DNA of 64,000 nt, from positions 346,118 through 410,117 of the forward strand of contig CAWIKW010000024.1 in the NCBI GenBank assembly GCA_963836785.1, written 5' to 3'. This stretch comes from DASQPR01 sp963836785 (GTDB lineage: Bacteria > Actinomycetota > Actinomycetes > Mycobacteriales > Micromonosporaceae). A program made the position numbers and the translations under genes. Under the pieces are notes generated by a model. The model was given only the letters and a program-made list of their open reading frames with translations. It was not told the DNA's origin and made no database searches. Shown one piece after another: positions 19,737-28,800 of the stretch (position 1 is the first letter of the stretch; every line of letters begins with the position of its first letter).

Positions 19737-20552
19737 TCAGCAGGTCGACTTGGTGATCTGGGCGGTGATGTGGGTTCCGTCGTCGGAGGCGGCGACGACG
19801 GTGCTGGTCTGCCCAGCCCGCCAGATCACCCGGTTGCTCGGTGTGGTGTAGCGGTGTGCTCCGGCCGGGACGGTGGTGGCGATTCTGGCGGTGAGGTCGG
19901 CGCTGTTGGTGCTGGCGCTGACCGCGTCGGTGGTCGTGATGGCTCCGCGCGGGCATGGCACCGTGTCGGTGTGCCAGGACGCGGTGGTGGTGCCGAGCGT
20001 GGTGAACAGCGCGGAGATCTCAGTGGGGACGGACGTGGCGGTCCCGTCGGCGTGTCCGACGACGGACGTGCCGGCCGGTGCGCTGCGGCAGTCGGTTTGT
20101 GCAGTTGCGGAGATCCAACCGGCGGAGATGACCTGGACGTTGATTTGCACGCCCGGTCCCGCGATGGCGTGCAGCGGGGCGACCGGGGAGCCGAGCGGGT
20201 TCGCCCGCGAGGAGTGGAAGCTGGGCGGCAGGGCGGCGGCGATGCCGCCGATGACGGCATTCTCCGCGCCGGCGTCGGTGTAGAGGTTGGCGGTTCGAGT
20301 GAAGACATAGCCGCGCGCGAACGGGGTGTGCTGGCACGTGGTGGTGGCAACAAGTTCGGTGACGGTGACCGCCGCCTGGTCGCCGGCGGCGTCGACGACC
20401 GCGACGATGCCGGAGTCGGCGGTGGCTTCGACCTCGGCGACCCTGGGCAACCGGGGTCGGGCGTAGTGCCAGACGATCGTGGCGCCGCCGGCCACGATCG
20501 CAAGTCCGGTGACGGCGGCGATGACGATGAGCGCGACGCGGTGACTGTGCAC
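19737..20552 (-). CDS. Membrane-anchored secreted hypothetical protein
   Basis: About 271 residues from GTG at 20552. A short basic N-terminus, one hydrophobic segment (VALIVIAAVTGLAIVAGGAT), then a Thr/Ala-rich extracytoplasmic region with four Cys. No family is recognised. A longer in-frame start at 20663 would add Cys/Gly-rich shadow-like sequence. The extracellular part contains VYFRTANLYT-like Thr/Ala sequence with no catalytic motif; function unknown. Confidence 0.55.
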   Translation of the reverse strand: MHSHRVALIVIAAVTGLAIVAGGATIVWHYARPRLPRVAEVEATADSGIVAVVDAAGDQAAVTVTELVATTTCQHTPFARGYVFTRTANLYTDAGAENAVIGGIAAALPPSFHSSRANPLGSPVAPLHAIAGPGVQINVQVISAGWISATAQTDCRSAPAGTSVVGHADGTATSVPTEISALFTTLGTTTASWHTDTVPCPRGAITTTDAVSASTNSADLTARIATTVPAGAHRYTTPSNRVIWRAGQTSTVVAASDDGTHITAQITKSTC

Positions 20553-20703
20553 GCAACCACGGTACGGACCACCACAGCGGCCGAGCCCGCGTTTCGACGA
20601 ACAGTCCGGGCCGCAGAGTTGAGCCCCCTCACGCCGGGCGGGTCCACTCTGTCCGTCCGCCAAATCGTCCGCGGGGGAGGCCTCGCGTCCATAAAGTGGG
20701 ATC

Positions 20704-22197
20704 GTGCCAACGCGTGTCGCTTCGCCGGGGTCGATGGTGCTGCCGCTCGCGCTGGCGCAATTCGTCGCGAGTTACGCCGCCTCGAACATGAACGTGGCGA
20801 TCAGTACGATCGCCGACGATATCGGAACGACCGTGATCGGTATGCAGACGACGATCACACTTTTCACGTTGACGATGGCGGCCCTGATGATTCCGGGCAG
20901 CAAGCTGACCGACATCTGGGGGCGCAAGACCTGCCTGCTCGCTGGGCTCGTTGTCTACGGATCGGGTGCGCTGCTGGCCGCATTCGCTCAGGGGCTCACT
21001 CTGATGATCGTCGGATACTCGTTGCTGCAGGGGATCGGCTCCGCGTTGATGATCCCGCCGATCTACATACTGATCACCGTCTCCTTCACCGACACCGGAT
21101 CGCGCGCACGGTACTTCGGCATCGTCAGCGGGGCCGCTGGATTGGGCTCGGCCGCCGGCCCGCTGATCGGCGGTCTGGTGACCAGTGCGATCAGTTGGCG
21201 CGCCTCCTTCGTCCTCCAGGTGCTGATCGTGGTGACGATTACCGTGCTGGCGGTGCGGATCACTGACCCGCCTCGCACGCAACCGGCACCCCAATTCGAT
21301 CTGTTCGGCGCGATCCTGTCGGCGCTCGGCCTGTTCTTTGTGGTGCTGGGCATTCTCCAGTCGAGCACGTACGGATGGTTCGCGTCGCGCAAGGACTTCA
21401 CGATCGGTGACACGGTGCTCATCTCCGAGGGTGGCGTATCACCGGTCTGGATATATGTGGGAATCGGCGCGGTGATCCTGCTCTGGTTCTACCTGCACCT
21501 GCGATCGCGGGAACGCAAGCGCGAGGACCCGCTCATCGCGACACGGCTGTTCCGTAACCGCACGTCGAACTTGGGCCTCGGAACGCAGCTGAGCCAGTGG
21601 TTGATCCTGCAGGGTTCGTTCTTTGTGATCTCGGTGTTCGTGCAGGAGGTACGGGGCTTGAACGCGGTAAAGACCGGCCTCATCCTTTCGCCGGCGATCG
21701 TCGGCATTCTCGCGTCGTCGGCCGCGGCCGGTCGGTTGGCCCGCCGACGTACGCAGACCTGGTTGATTCGGGCCGGGTTCATCACAACCACCGTCGGTAT
21801 CGCCGTGTTCTTGGCGCTGGTCCGCGAAGACTCCGGCAACTGGACCTTCGTGCCCGGGCTGCTTCTCATCGGTGCCGGAGTCGGGGTCATGCTGACCTCG
21901 TCGGTCAACGTGGTGCAATCGGCGTTTCCGGAACAGGATCAGGGCGAGATCTCCGGGCTGTCGCGTGGCGTCTCGAACCTAGGATCCTCGCTCGGTGTCG
22001 CGCTGGCCGGCTCGATCATTGCTGCGGCGTCGGTGCCTGGCGGTCACCCGTTCGCTCTATCGCTGACGATCATGCTGGTCATATCGGTAATCGGCATGGG
22101 CATCGCATTCCTGCTGCCGAACCGCCAGCCGGCCCCCCGCGGGCAGGGGTCACCTGACGGCGACGCCGTGAGCGAGCACCGGCTCGACCCAGCCTGA
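20704..22197 (+). CDS. MFS transporter, DHA2-type drug/H+ antiporter
   Basis: 497 residues with about 14 hydrophobic segments, as in the DHA2 (EmrB/QacA) subfamily. Motif A is seen as GSKLTDIWGRKTCLLAGL after helix 2; the motif C region reads GIVSGAAGLGSAAGPLIGG in helix 5. It probably exports a drug or metabolite with proton antiport. GTG start at 20704. Its last 48 bases overlap the convergent GH15 gene. No adjacent regulator. Confidence 0.87.
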   Translation: MPTRVASPGSMVLPLALAQFVASYAASNMNVAISTIADDIGTTVIGMQTTITLFTLTMAALMIPGSKLTDIWGRKTCLLAGLVVYGSGALLAAFAQGLTLMIVGYSLLQGIGSALMIPPIYILITVSFTDTGSRARYFGIVSGAAGLGSAAGPLIGGLVTSAISWRASFVLQVLIVVTITVLAVRITDPPRTQPAPQFDLFGAILSALGLFFVVLGILQSSTYGWFASRKDFTIGDTVLISEGGVSPVWIYVGIGAVILLWFYLHLRSRERKREDPLIATRLFRNRTSNLGLGTQLSQWLILQGSFFVISVFVQEVRGLNAVKTGLILSPAIVGILASSAAAGRLARRRTQTWLIRAGFITTTVGIAVFLALVREDSGNWTFVPGLLLIGAGVGVMLTSSVNVVQSAFPEQDQGEISGLSRGVSNLGSSLGVALAGSIIAAASVPGGHPFALSLTIMLVISVIGMGIAFLLPNRQPAPRGQGSPDGDAVSEHRLDPA

Positions 22198-24021
22198 ACC
22201 GTGGTCGAGCTGATAGTCGAGGTTCATCGCCGCGCTGATCAACGAAAGGTGGCTGAACGCCTGCGGGAAGTTGCCGATCTGCTCACCGGTCGGTGCGATC
22301 TCTTCCGAGTACAGCCCTAGGTGGTTGCTGTAGGTCAGCATCTTCTCAAAGGTGAGCCGCGCCTCTTCCAGGCGACCGGACCGGGCCAGTGCATCGACGT
22401 ACCAGAATGAGCAGATCGTGAACGTTCCCTCCGAGCCACGCAGCCCGTCCGGCGACGCCTGCGGGTCGTAGCGGTAGACCAGGCTGTCCGAAACCAGTTC
22501 CTCGTCCATGGCCCGCAAGGTGGACTGCCACCGGGGGTCGGTCGGTGCGATGAATCCGACCAGCGGCATATAGAGCAACGAGGCGTCGAGGACCTCGGTT
22601 TCGTAGTGCTGTACGAAGGCCTCGCGCTTGGGATGGAAGCCCCGCTCCATGATCTGTCGGTAGATCATGTCCCGCATGTTCGCCCAACGATCGGTGTCCG
22701 CGGGCAGGCCACGGCCTTGCGACAGCCGTACGGCCCGGTCGAAGGCAACCCACGACATCAGGCGCCCGTACACGAAGTCCTGACGTCCGCCGCGCGTTTC
22801 CCAGATGCCGTCGTCGGGCTGGTCCCAATGATCGCAGAGCCAGTCGACGAGGCGAGCGGTGTGCGACCATCCGTCGTGCGACATCCGCAGCTCGTGGGCG
22901 TCGGCGAGATGGACCGAGTTCAACGCCTCGCCGTAGATGTCGAGCTGCAGCTGCGTTGCGGCGCCGTTGCCGATGCGGACCGGGCTGGATCCGCGGTAGC
23001 CCTCGAAGTGGTCGAGAGTGAACTCGTCCAGATCCGGTGATCCGTCGATCCGGTACATGATCTGCAGCGGCCCGGATCGGTCCACGGCCTCGCCAACCCG
23101 ATCGTTGAGCCACCTCAGAAATGCCGAGGCCTCGTCCGTAAAGCCCAAGCCCAACAGCGCGTAGACCGAGAACGAGGCATCCCGGATCCACGTGAAGCGA
23201 TAGTCCCAGTTACGTTCCCCACCGACCTGCTCGGGCAGCCCGGCAGTCGGCGCGGCCACCAGCGCCCCGGTCGGCGCGTACGTCATCAGCTTGAGCGTCA
23301 TCGCCGAACGCTCCACCATCTCGCGCCACCGACCGTGGTACCGCGACCGGCCGATCCAATCGCGCCAGAAATCGCGAGTCTGGGCGAACAACTCAACCAT
23401 CGCTTCTGGCGAGACCACCCGCGCCGGGCCATCGGGGGCGGTTTCGATAACAAGGCCCCCCACGTCGCCGGCGGACAGGGTTGCGAAGGCACGTACGCCA
23501 TGTTCGGTACGTTGAATGTCCTCCTCGCGTACCAAGCGTTGATCCCGCCGGGCCGCATTGACGTTCATCGTCATGGAGGGGCTGCGGAACGTGGCTCCCT
23601 CAGGGGTGAGATGAATCTCCGCTTGCTCGCGCCCGTAGTCGAAGCGCGGTTCGCACTCGAGCCGGAACCGCATTTGACCCCGCACCACGCGGATCATCCG
23701 TACCAGGCGGTGCCGATCGGTAGCCTGATCGCCCGCGATCGGCATGAAGTCGACCACCTCGCCCACGCCATCCGCGCTCATGAATCTGGTGATGAGGATC
23801 GGCGTGCCCGGCAGGTACAGCTGCTTGGTCATGTACTCGACGCCATCCGGCGCGATCCGGAAGTGTCCGCCGCGCTGCTGGTCGAGCAGCGACGCGAAGA
23901 TGCTCGGCGAGTCGAACCGAGGCGCGCAGAACCAGTCGATCGTGCCGTCGATAGCCACCAACGCCGTCGTCTGTAGATCCCCGATCAGGCCGTGGTCCGC
24001 GATTGCCGGATAGGAGTTCAC
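22150..24021 (-). CDS. Glycoside hydrolase family 15 protein
   Basis: 623 residues of GH15 (glucoamylase/trehalase-like) architecture. An N-terminal beta domain (IADHGLIGDLQTTALVAIDG, CAPRFDSPSIFASLLD) is followed by the alpha/alpha barrel with NWDYRFTWIRDASFSVYALL and EGTFTICSFWYVDALARSG. It probably hydrolyses an alpha-linked glucose oligomer or trehalose. It is more distant from mycobacterial trehalase than the second GH15 at 43278-45197. Its stop lies inside the MFS gene, a 48-base convergent overlap. Confidence 0.85.
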   Translation of the reverse strand: MNSYPAIADHGLIGDLQTTALVAIDGTIDWFCAPRFDSPSIFASLLDQQRGGHFRIAPDGVEYMTKQLYLPGTPILITRFMSADGVGEVVDFMPIAGDQATDRHRLVRMIRVVRGQMRFRLECEPRFDYGREQAEIHLTPEGATFRSPSMTMNVNAARRDQRLVREEDIQRTEHGVRAFATLSAGDVGGLVIETAPDGPARVVSPEAMVELFAQTRDFWRDWIGRSRYHGRWREMVERSAMTLKLMTYAPTGALVAAPTAGLPEQVGGERNWDYRFTWIRDASFSVYALLGLGFTDEASAFLRWLNDRVGEAVDRSGPLQIMYRIDGSPDLDEFTLDHFEGYRGSSPVRIGNGAATQLQLDIYGEALNSVHLADAHELRMSHDGWSHTARLVDWLCDHWDQPDDGIWETRGGRQDFVYGRLMSWVAFDRAVRLSQGRGLPADTDRWANMRDMIYRQIMERGFHPKREAFVQHYETEVLDASLLYMPLVGFIAPTDPRWQSTLRAMDEELVSDSLVYRYDPQASPDGLRGSEGTFTICSFWYVDALARSGRLEEARLTFEKMLTYSNHLGLYSEEIAPTGEQIGNFPQAFSHLSLISAAMNLDYQLDHGSGWVEPVLAHGVAVR

Positions 24022-24232
24022 CGATGCCTCCAGTTATCGAGCCGATGCGGACCCTCCGCGCCTCCAGCATTCCGCAGCCGACGTTGCTAGGGACCGGAAT
24101 TGGGCAGGTCGGGGCTCGTTGGTCCAAGCTCGACAGCGAAGCCGGGTTCGCGCGGTTCCACGGCGCGGCACCGATCCCGGTCTCCTCGGGCCGCCTGGTC
24201 CGTATGCACTGCCATCAACTCATACGTCGGTC

Positions 24233-24631
24233 TCAGCTCAGTGCTTTCGCCTTCCCCCGCTCGAACTCTTCGGCGCTGATCATGCCCCTGTCACGAAGAT
24301 CCGCGAGCCGGGCAATCTCGTCGGCGGCGCTACCGTCCGACCCACCGACGTCCTGAACGTACTTACGCATCGCAGCGTCTTGGTCCTGCGCCGCGCGCGT
24401 CGCGTGTTCCTGCATTTTGCCGCCGCGAGCGATCAGATAGGCAAAGACCCCGAGATAGGGCAGTACGACGACGAAGACCGTCCACAGAGCTTTACCCCAT
24501 CCCGACAGATCACGGCTACGGAAGATGTCGCCAAAGACGACGATCAACAGCCAGATCCAGATAAAGAAGAGGACGAACCAGAACATGGACCAGAGCACCT
24601 GCCCGGTCCCGAACTCAGCGGCATACACCAT
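24233..24631 (-). CDS. PLDc_N/SHOCT membrane protein
   Basis: 132 residues. Two membrane helices (MFWFVLFFIWIWLLIVVFGD region and ALWTVFVVVLPYLGVFAYLI) form a phospholipase D nuclease N-terminal-like anchor. A C-terminal SHOCT motif (IARLADLRDRGMISAEEFE) follows. Common in Actinomycetota; exact role unknown, possibly an oligomerising membrane adaptor. Confidence 0.85.
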   Translation of the reverse strand: MVYAAEFGTGQVLWSMFWFVLFFIWIWLLIVVFGDIFRSRDLSGWGKALWTVFVVVLPYLGVFAYLIARGGKMQEHATRAAQDQDAAMRKYVQDVGGSDGSAADEIARLADLRDRGMISAEEFERGKAKALS

Positions 24632-25407
24632 GACCTACACCTCCGCGATCTGTGGACGTCGAGCGCTCAGGCCAATGCAGGCGGGACCGATCTCCCGACA
24701 CATCGACGCCATCTCCATCTCTATGACCAACAGGATCGAGATACGTCGCTCGCTTGCGTCGGCTGAACCGACGCCGTCATCAGCATGATCGGAAGCTAGC
24801 ACCGCCAGGTAGCTCCGGTCCGGCAATGCCGACAAAACGTGAATTATTTGCGGTACCGCGAAAGTCCAGCGGACGCACCGTGGACGCGTCCCACAAACCC
24901 TCATCCGTTGTGTGGCCTCGCTCGTCGGTCACCAACGGCCACCTGAAGAACTCGAAAGTCCCGGCCACTGGTTACCGCGGCCGGCTCGACCGGTTCCCGA
25001 TGTTTCTCGACACCATCGTCTTTCGCACATCGACCGAACATCATGACCATCGGCTCGCCATCGACGACCACCACGAAGTACAGACGCCAGAAGCTGTCGC
25101 TGACCTTGCCGCGGCCGGCCCACACCCCGCGAAGCCATGACCACTCCCGCTCTAGATGGCGCCGATGAGGCCGACCTTGTCCGGCAGCGGTCACCCAATG
25201 ATCGTCGAGACGGTGCCGTCGGCGATCATGCTGGGCGACAGGTTTGTCGGCATCGGGGCGTCGGGCCGGCAATTTCGGCGTTCCCGGCCTCTGACCTGGG
25301 CAGGGGCGGAAGGATGGGGGTAACCATTCGGAAGCGATGGGCCGCTTCTCGGTCTGCCCGTTCAGACGGGCCGCTTCTCGGTGTGCCAATCAAGGGGTGG
25401 GATTCGA
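24632..25407. other. Gene-poor stretch with a possible degraded coding segment
   Basis: No confident intact gene. On the minus strand about 25040-25140 reads GVWAGRGKVSDSFWRLYFVV followed by VVDGEPMVMMF with G/C third positions, like real coding sequence. The composition then decays and no family start or end is convincing. It may be the relic of a small protein, or an unrecognised gene with frame damage. The rest is unassigned. Confidence 0.35.
25339..25387 (+). repeat. 20-bp direct repeat upstream of the basic-protein/ATPase operon
   Basis: GGGCCGCTTCTCGGTSTGCC occurs at 25339-25358 and 25368-25387 with one difference and a nine-base spacer. It ends 20 bases before the ATG of the small basic protein, so it could be a regulator site or a short duplication in the leader. 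Confidence 0.5.
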
Positions 25408-25872
25408 ATGGCAACTGCCGAGACGTCCGCCGCTCCCCGCACCGGAACGCGCGCGCGCAAGTCCACGGGACGAACGGCTCGCCCAGCCAAGGCCGCCACG
25501 AGCCGGGCCAAGGCCACCACGAGCCGGGCCAAAACCACCACGAACCGAGCGAGGGCAGCGACGAGCCCAGCCAAGGCCGCAGACCAGCCGACTGGCGGTC
25601 GTAAGGGCATGACGGTGCCTCTGGTGAACGTACGGGTGCCGGTGCTTCGGGCACATGTCCCGGGCGGGGACATGGCACGACAGCAGACGATGTGGGCCGC
25701 CCAGACGGTGCGTTCCTTCCTGCCACCGGTCGAACGCCTGGTGTACTACGGGGGCCTGGGCACGGCCGCCGTCATCGGGGCTTTGGAGTGGCCGGTCGCC
25801 GTTGCCGCCGGCGCCGGGGTATGGGTGGCAACCCGTACCCGGCGCCAGGCAAACCGGGCTACGCCCGAGTGA
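25408..25872 (+). CDS. Basic histone-like N-terminus fused to a hydrophobic domain, ATPase operon protein 1
   Basis: 154 residues. Residues 1-66 are a Lys/Arg/Ala/Thr tract with repeats such as ATSRAKATTSRAKTTTNRAR, resembling histone H1-like or disordered basic tails. Residues 112-145 contain LPPVERLVYYGGLGTAA and LEWPVAVAAGAG, one hydrophobic segment. The same C-terminal pattern occurs in the gene at 30337, on the other side of the ATPase. Its TGA overlaps the ATPase GTG (GTGA, 25869-25872), so the two are translationally coupled. Function unknown; I infer a membrane partner of the ATPase. Confidence 0.75.
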   Translation: MATAETSAAPRTGTRARKSTGRTARPAKAATSRAKATTSRAKTTTNRARAATSPAKAADQPTGGRKGMTVPLVNVRVPVLRAHVPGGDMARQQTMWAAQTVRSFLPPVERLVYYGGLGTAAVIGALEWPVAVAAGAGVWVATRTRRQANRATPE

Positions 25873-28800
25873 CGGCGACGTCTGACGCACGCGTCACGGC
25901 GAGGCCGAAGCGTAGACCCTCGATCGGTCCTCGGCAGGCGTGGGCCCGGGACGGCCTTGCCCATATCGAGGTCCGCCGAGCAGACATGGATGCCGATCGG
26001 GCGAACGAGCTCGAGAGTGCTATCGAGGCCTCGGACGGCGTCGGCTGGGCGGCCTACAACGGTGTGCTCGGCCGCGTGGTGGTGAGCTTCGACCCCAAGC
26101 GCATCAAGCTGTCCAACCTCATCGGCCTCATCGAGCAAGCCGAGCGGCAGGTCGCCGAGCCGGAGCCCAGCCCCGGGATTCCGGATGTCGATCCGAATAT
26201 CGCGAACGCGGTCGCGCTCGGTGCCGATCTTCTTGGTGCCGGTGTGGGGCTGCTCGGCCGAGCCGTACATCTGCCGCGGCTGCCCGCCGAATTCGCCGGG
26301 CTTCCGGTCGCCCTCGACCTGCTGCCGCGGCTCAGCACTGGCCTACGCGGTGTGGCCGGCACCGCCCGTACCGACCTCGGTCTGGCTCTCCTTTCATCCG
26401 GCATCGGCGCCGCATCGCAGACCAACCTGGCGAGCCTGGCCGACGCGGCGCTGCGCGCCGTACTGATGTCCGAGGCATCGGCACAGCGCGGCGCCTGGGC
26501 GCGCCGGGCGACAGATCTCCATGAGGACGCCGGGTCGAGCCGCGCCGACAGCCTGCCCGCCGCCGACCGGCCCACACCGTTGACCGACGGGCCGATCGAG
26601 CGGTACGCACAACGGATCGGCATGATCACCCTGCTCGCCGCCGGCGGGCTCGCGGCGTTGCCTGGCAAGCGCCGCCGAGCGGCACAGGCTCTCGCGATCG
26701 GCTCGCCACGCGGTACGCGCGTGGGCCGCGAAGCGTACGCGGCGGAACTCGGCCGGCTCCTGGCCCGCCGCGGTGTCGTTGTACGCGACTCGTCCGCCCT
26801 ACGCCGGCTGGATCGGATCCACACGGTCGTCATCGACGCGCCCGTCCTCATCACCGGTCGAACCGTCATCGCCAACGTTGTGCCGGTGCTGGGCACGGCG
26901 GAGGACGCTCGGGAGAAGGCGGCCTGGCTGATTGATGGTGCGCGGTCGGCGGGTGCACACGTCGGCGGCCGGTCGCCGATCACCCGTGGCGAGTGGGCGC
27001 TTGGCGTGGCGTCGCGCGCTGATGTATCGACGGCGAACGCTCTGGCCGACGCGCCGACCGGGAGCCTGCGGGAGAACGCGCCGCCGCGAGGCGAAGAACT
27101 CGCGCTGACCCGTAACGGCGCGCTTGTGGCGTTGGTACGTGTGGAGGCGGAACTCGACCCGCTGAGTACGGCCCTCGTCTCTACCGCGCGGCGGGTGGGA
27201 CGAGTGCTGATTGCCGGCGGCACATCCGACCTGGCGAGGCGACTCCATGCCCCTGACACCGTCGCGGGCGGCTCGAAGCTCGCCGATTCCGTCCGCGACT
27301 TGCAGGGCGGCGGCACCGGAGTCGCGCTCATCGCGGCGCGCAACGATACCGCACTCGCCGCCGCCGACTGCGGCATCGGGATCGTCACCGCGGCCGAGCG
27401 CCGGCCACCGTGGGGTGCTCACCTGATCACTGAGCCGGGTCTGGAATCGGCCTGGCTCGTACTGGAGGCCGCCAGCCTCGCCCGACAGGTGAGCGGGCGT
27501 AGTGCCCGCCTCGCCGTGCTCGGATCCGTCGCCGGAGCAGTACTCGCGTTGGTGGACAACACTCCGCAAGCCGCGCGTCGCGCGCTCACCGCGACCGGCG
27601 GCGCCGCGTTGGCCAACGTCGCGTCGGGCCTGTGGTCGGCGCATGCTCTCGGCCGGCGTCCGACGCCGGTACCGGAAGGACTCGTACCGTGGCACGCGCT
27701 GCCGATCCGCGAGGTGCTTCGCCTCCTCGATGCTTCGACATACGGCCTGTCGGAGGAGCAGGCGCGAAAGCGCCGCAGTGCGCAGGCCGTTCAGAAGCAG
27801 AACGGCCATCGAGGGCTCCTGGCGGCCGCGGTGGCCGAACTCGACACGCCGCTAACGGCGCCACTCGCCGCGGGAGCGGGAATCTCGGCCGCTTCCGGCT
27901 CGACCACCGACGCGATCCTCGTAATGTCCGTCGTTCTGGGCAACGCCCTGCTCTCTGCGGGACAGGAGATAACCGCTGGGCGAGCGATGCACCGTCTACT
28001 CAGCGCCGGCGCGCTCCGGGCACGGCTGCAGCGGGGCGACGAGTTAGTCCTACGATCGGCCGATGAGCTGGTACCCGGCGACGTCGTATCCCTCGAAGCG
28101 GGCGACGCGGTGCCCGCTGATTGCCGCCTCCTCACCACCAACCAACTGGAAGTCGACGAGTCCACGCTGACGGGGGAGTCGATGCCCGTGGCGAAGGACG
28201 TCGCACCGACCCTCGCCGCGACCATCGCCGACCGTACCTGCATGGCCTACGCAGGCACCACGATCGCGGCCGGCACCGCGAGCGCGGTCGTCGTGGCTGT
28301 GGGCAGTTCCACCGAGGCGGGTCGCAGCGCAAGCATGATGCTCGAGGACGCGCCCGCCGGTGGGGTGCAGGCACGCCTACGCACGATGGCCGCCGCCTCG
28401 TTACCCGTATCCGCCGCGGCCGCCGCGGCATTGCTCGTCGGCGGACTCGCACGCGGCCGACTCGCGGACTCGGTCAACGCCTCGGTCGCACTCGCGGTCG
28501 CAGCGATACCGGAGGGTCTGCCATTCGTCGCCACGGCGGCGGAGTTGAGTGCCAGCAAACGGCTCGCGCGGCACAACATCCTCGTACGCAATCGTCGTGC
28601 GATGGAGGCGTTGGGCCGCGTGGATGTCGTCTGCTTCGACAAGACCGGAACGCTGACCGAGGGCCGCATCCGGCTCCACGCCGTGTCCGATGGACGCAGC
28701 CATCGGCCGGTCGAAGAAGCGGGCACCGACTTCCGCGGCATCGTCGCCACCGCCCTGCGGGCCAGCCCGGTGCCGAACGGCGACGAGGTCCTACCCCACC

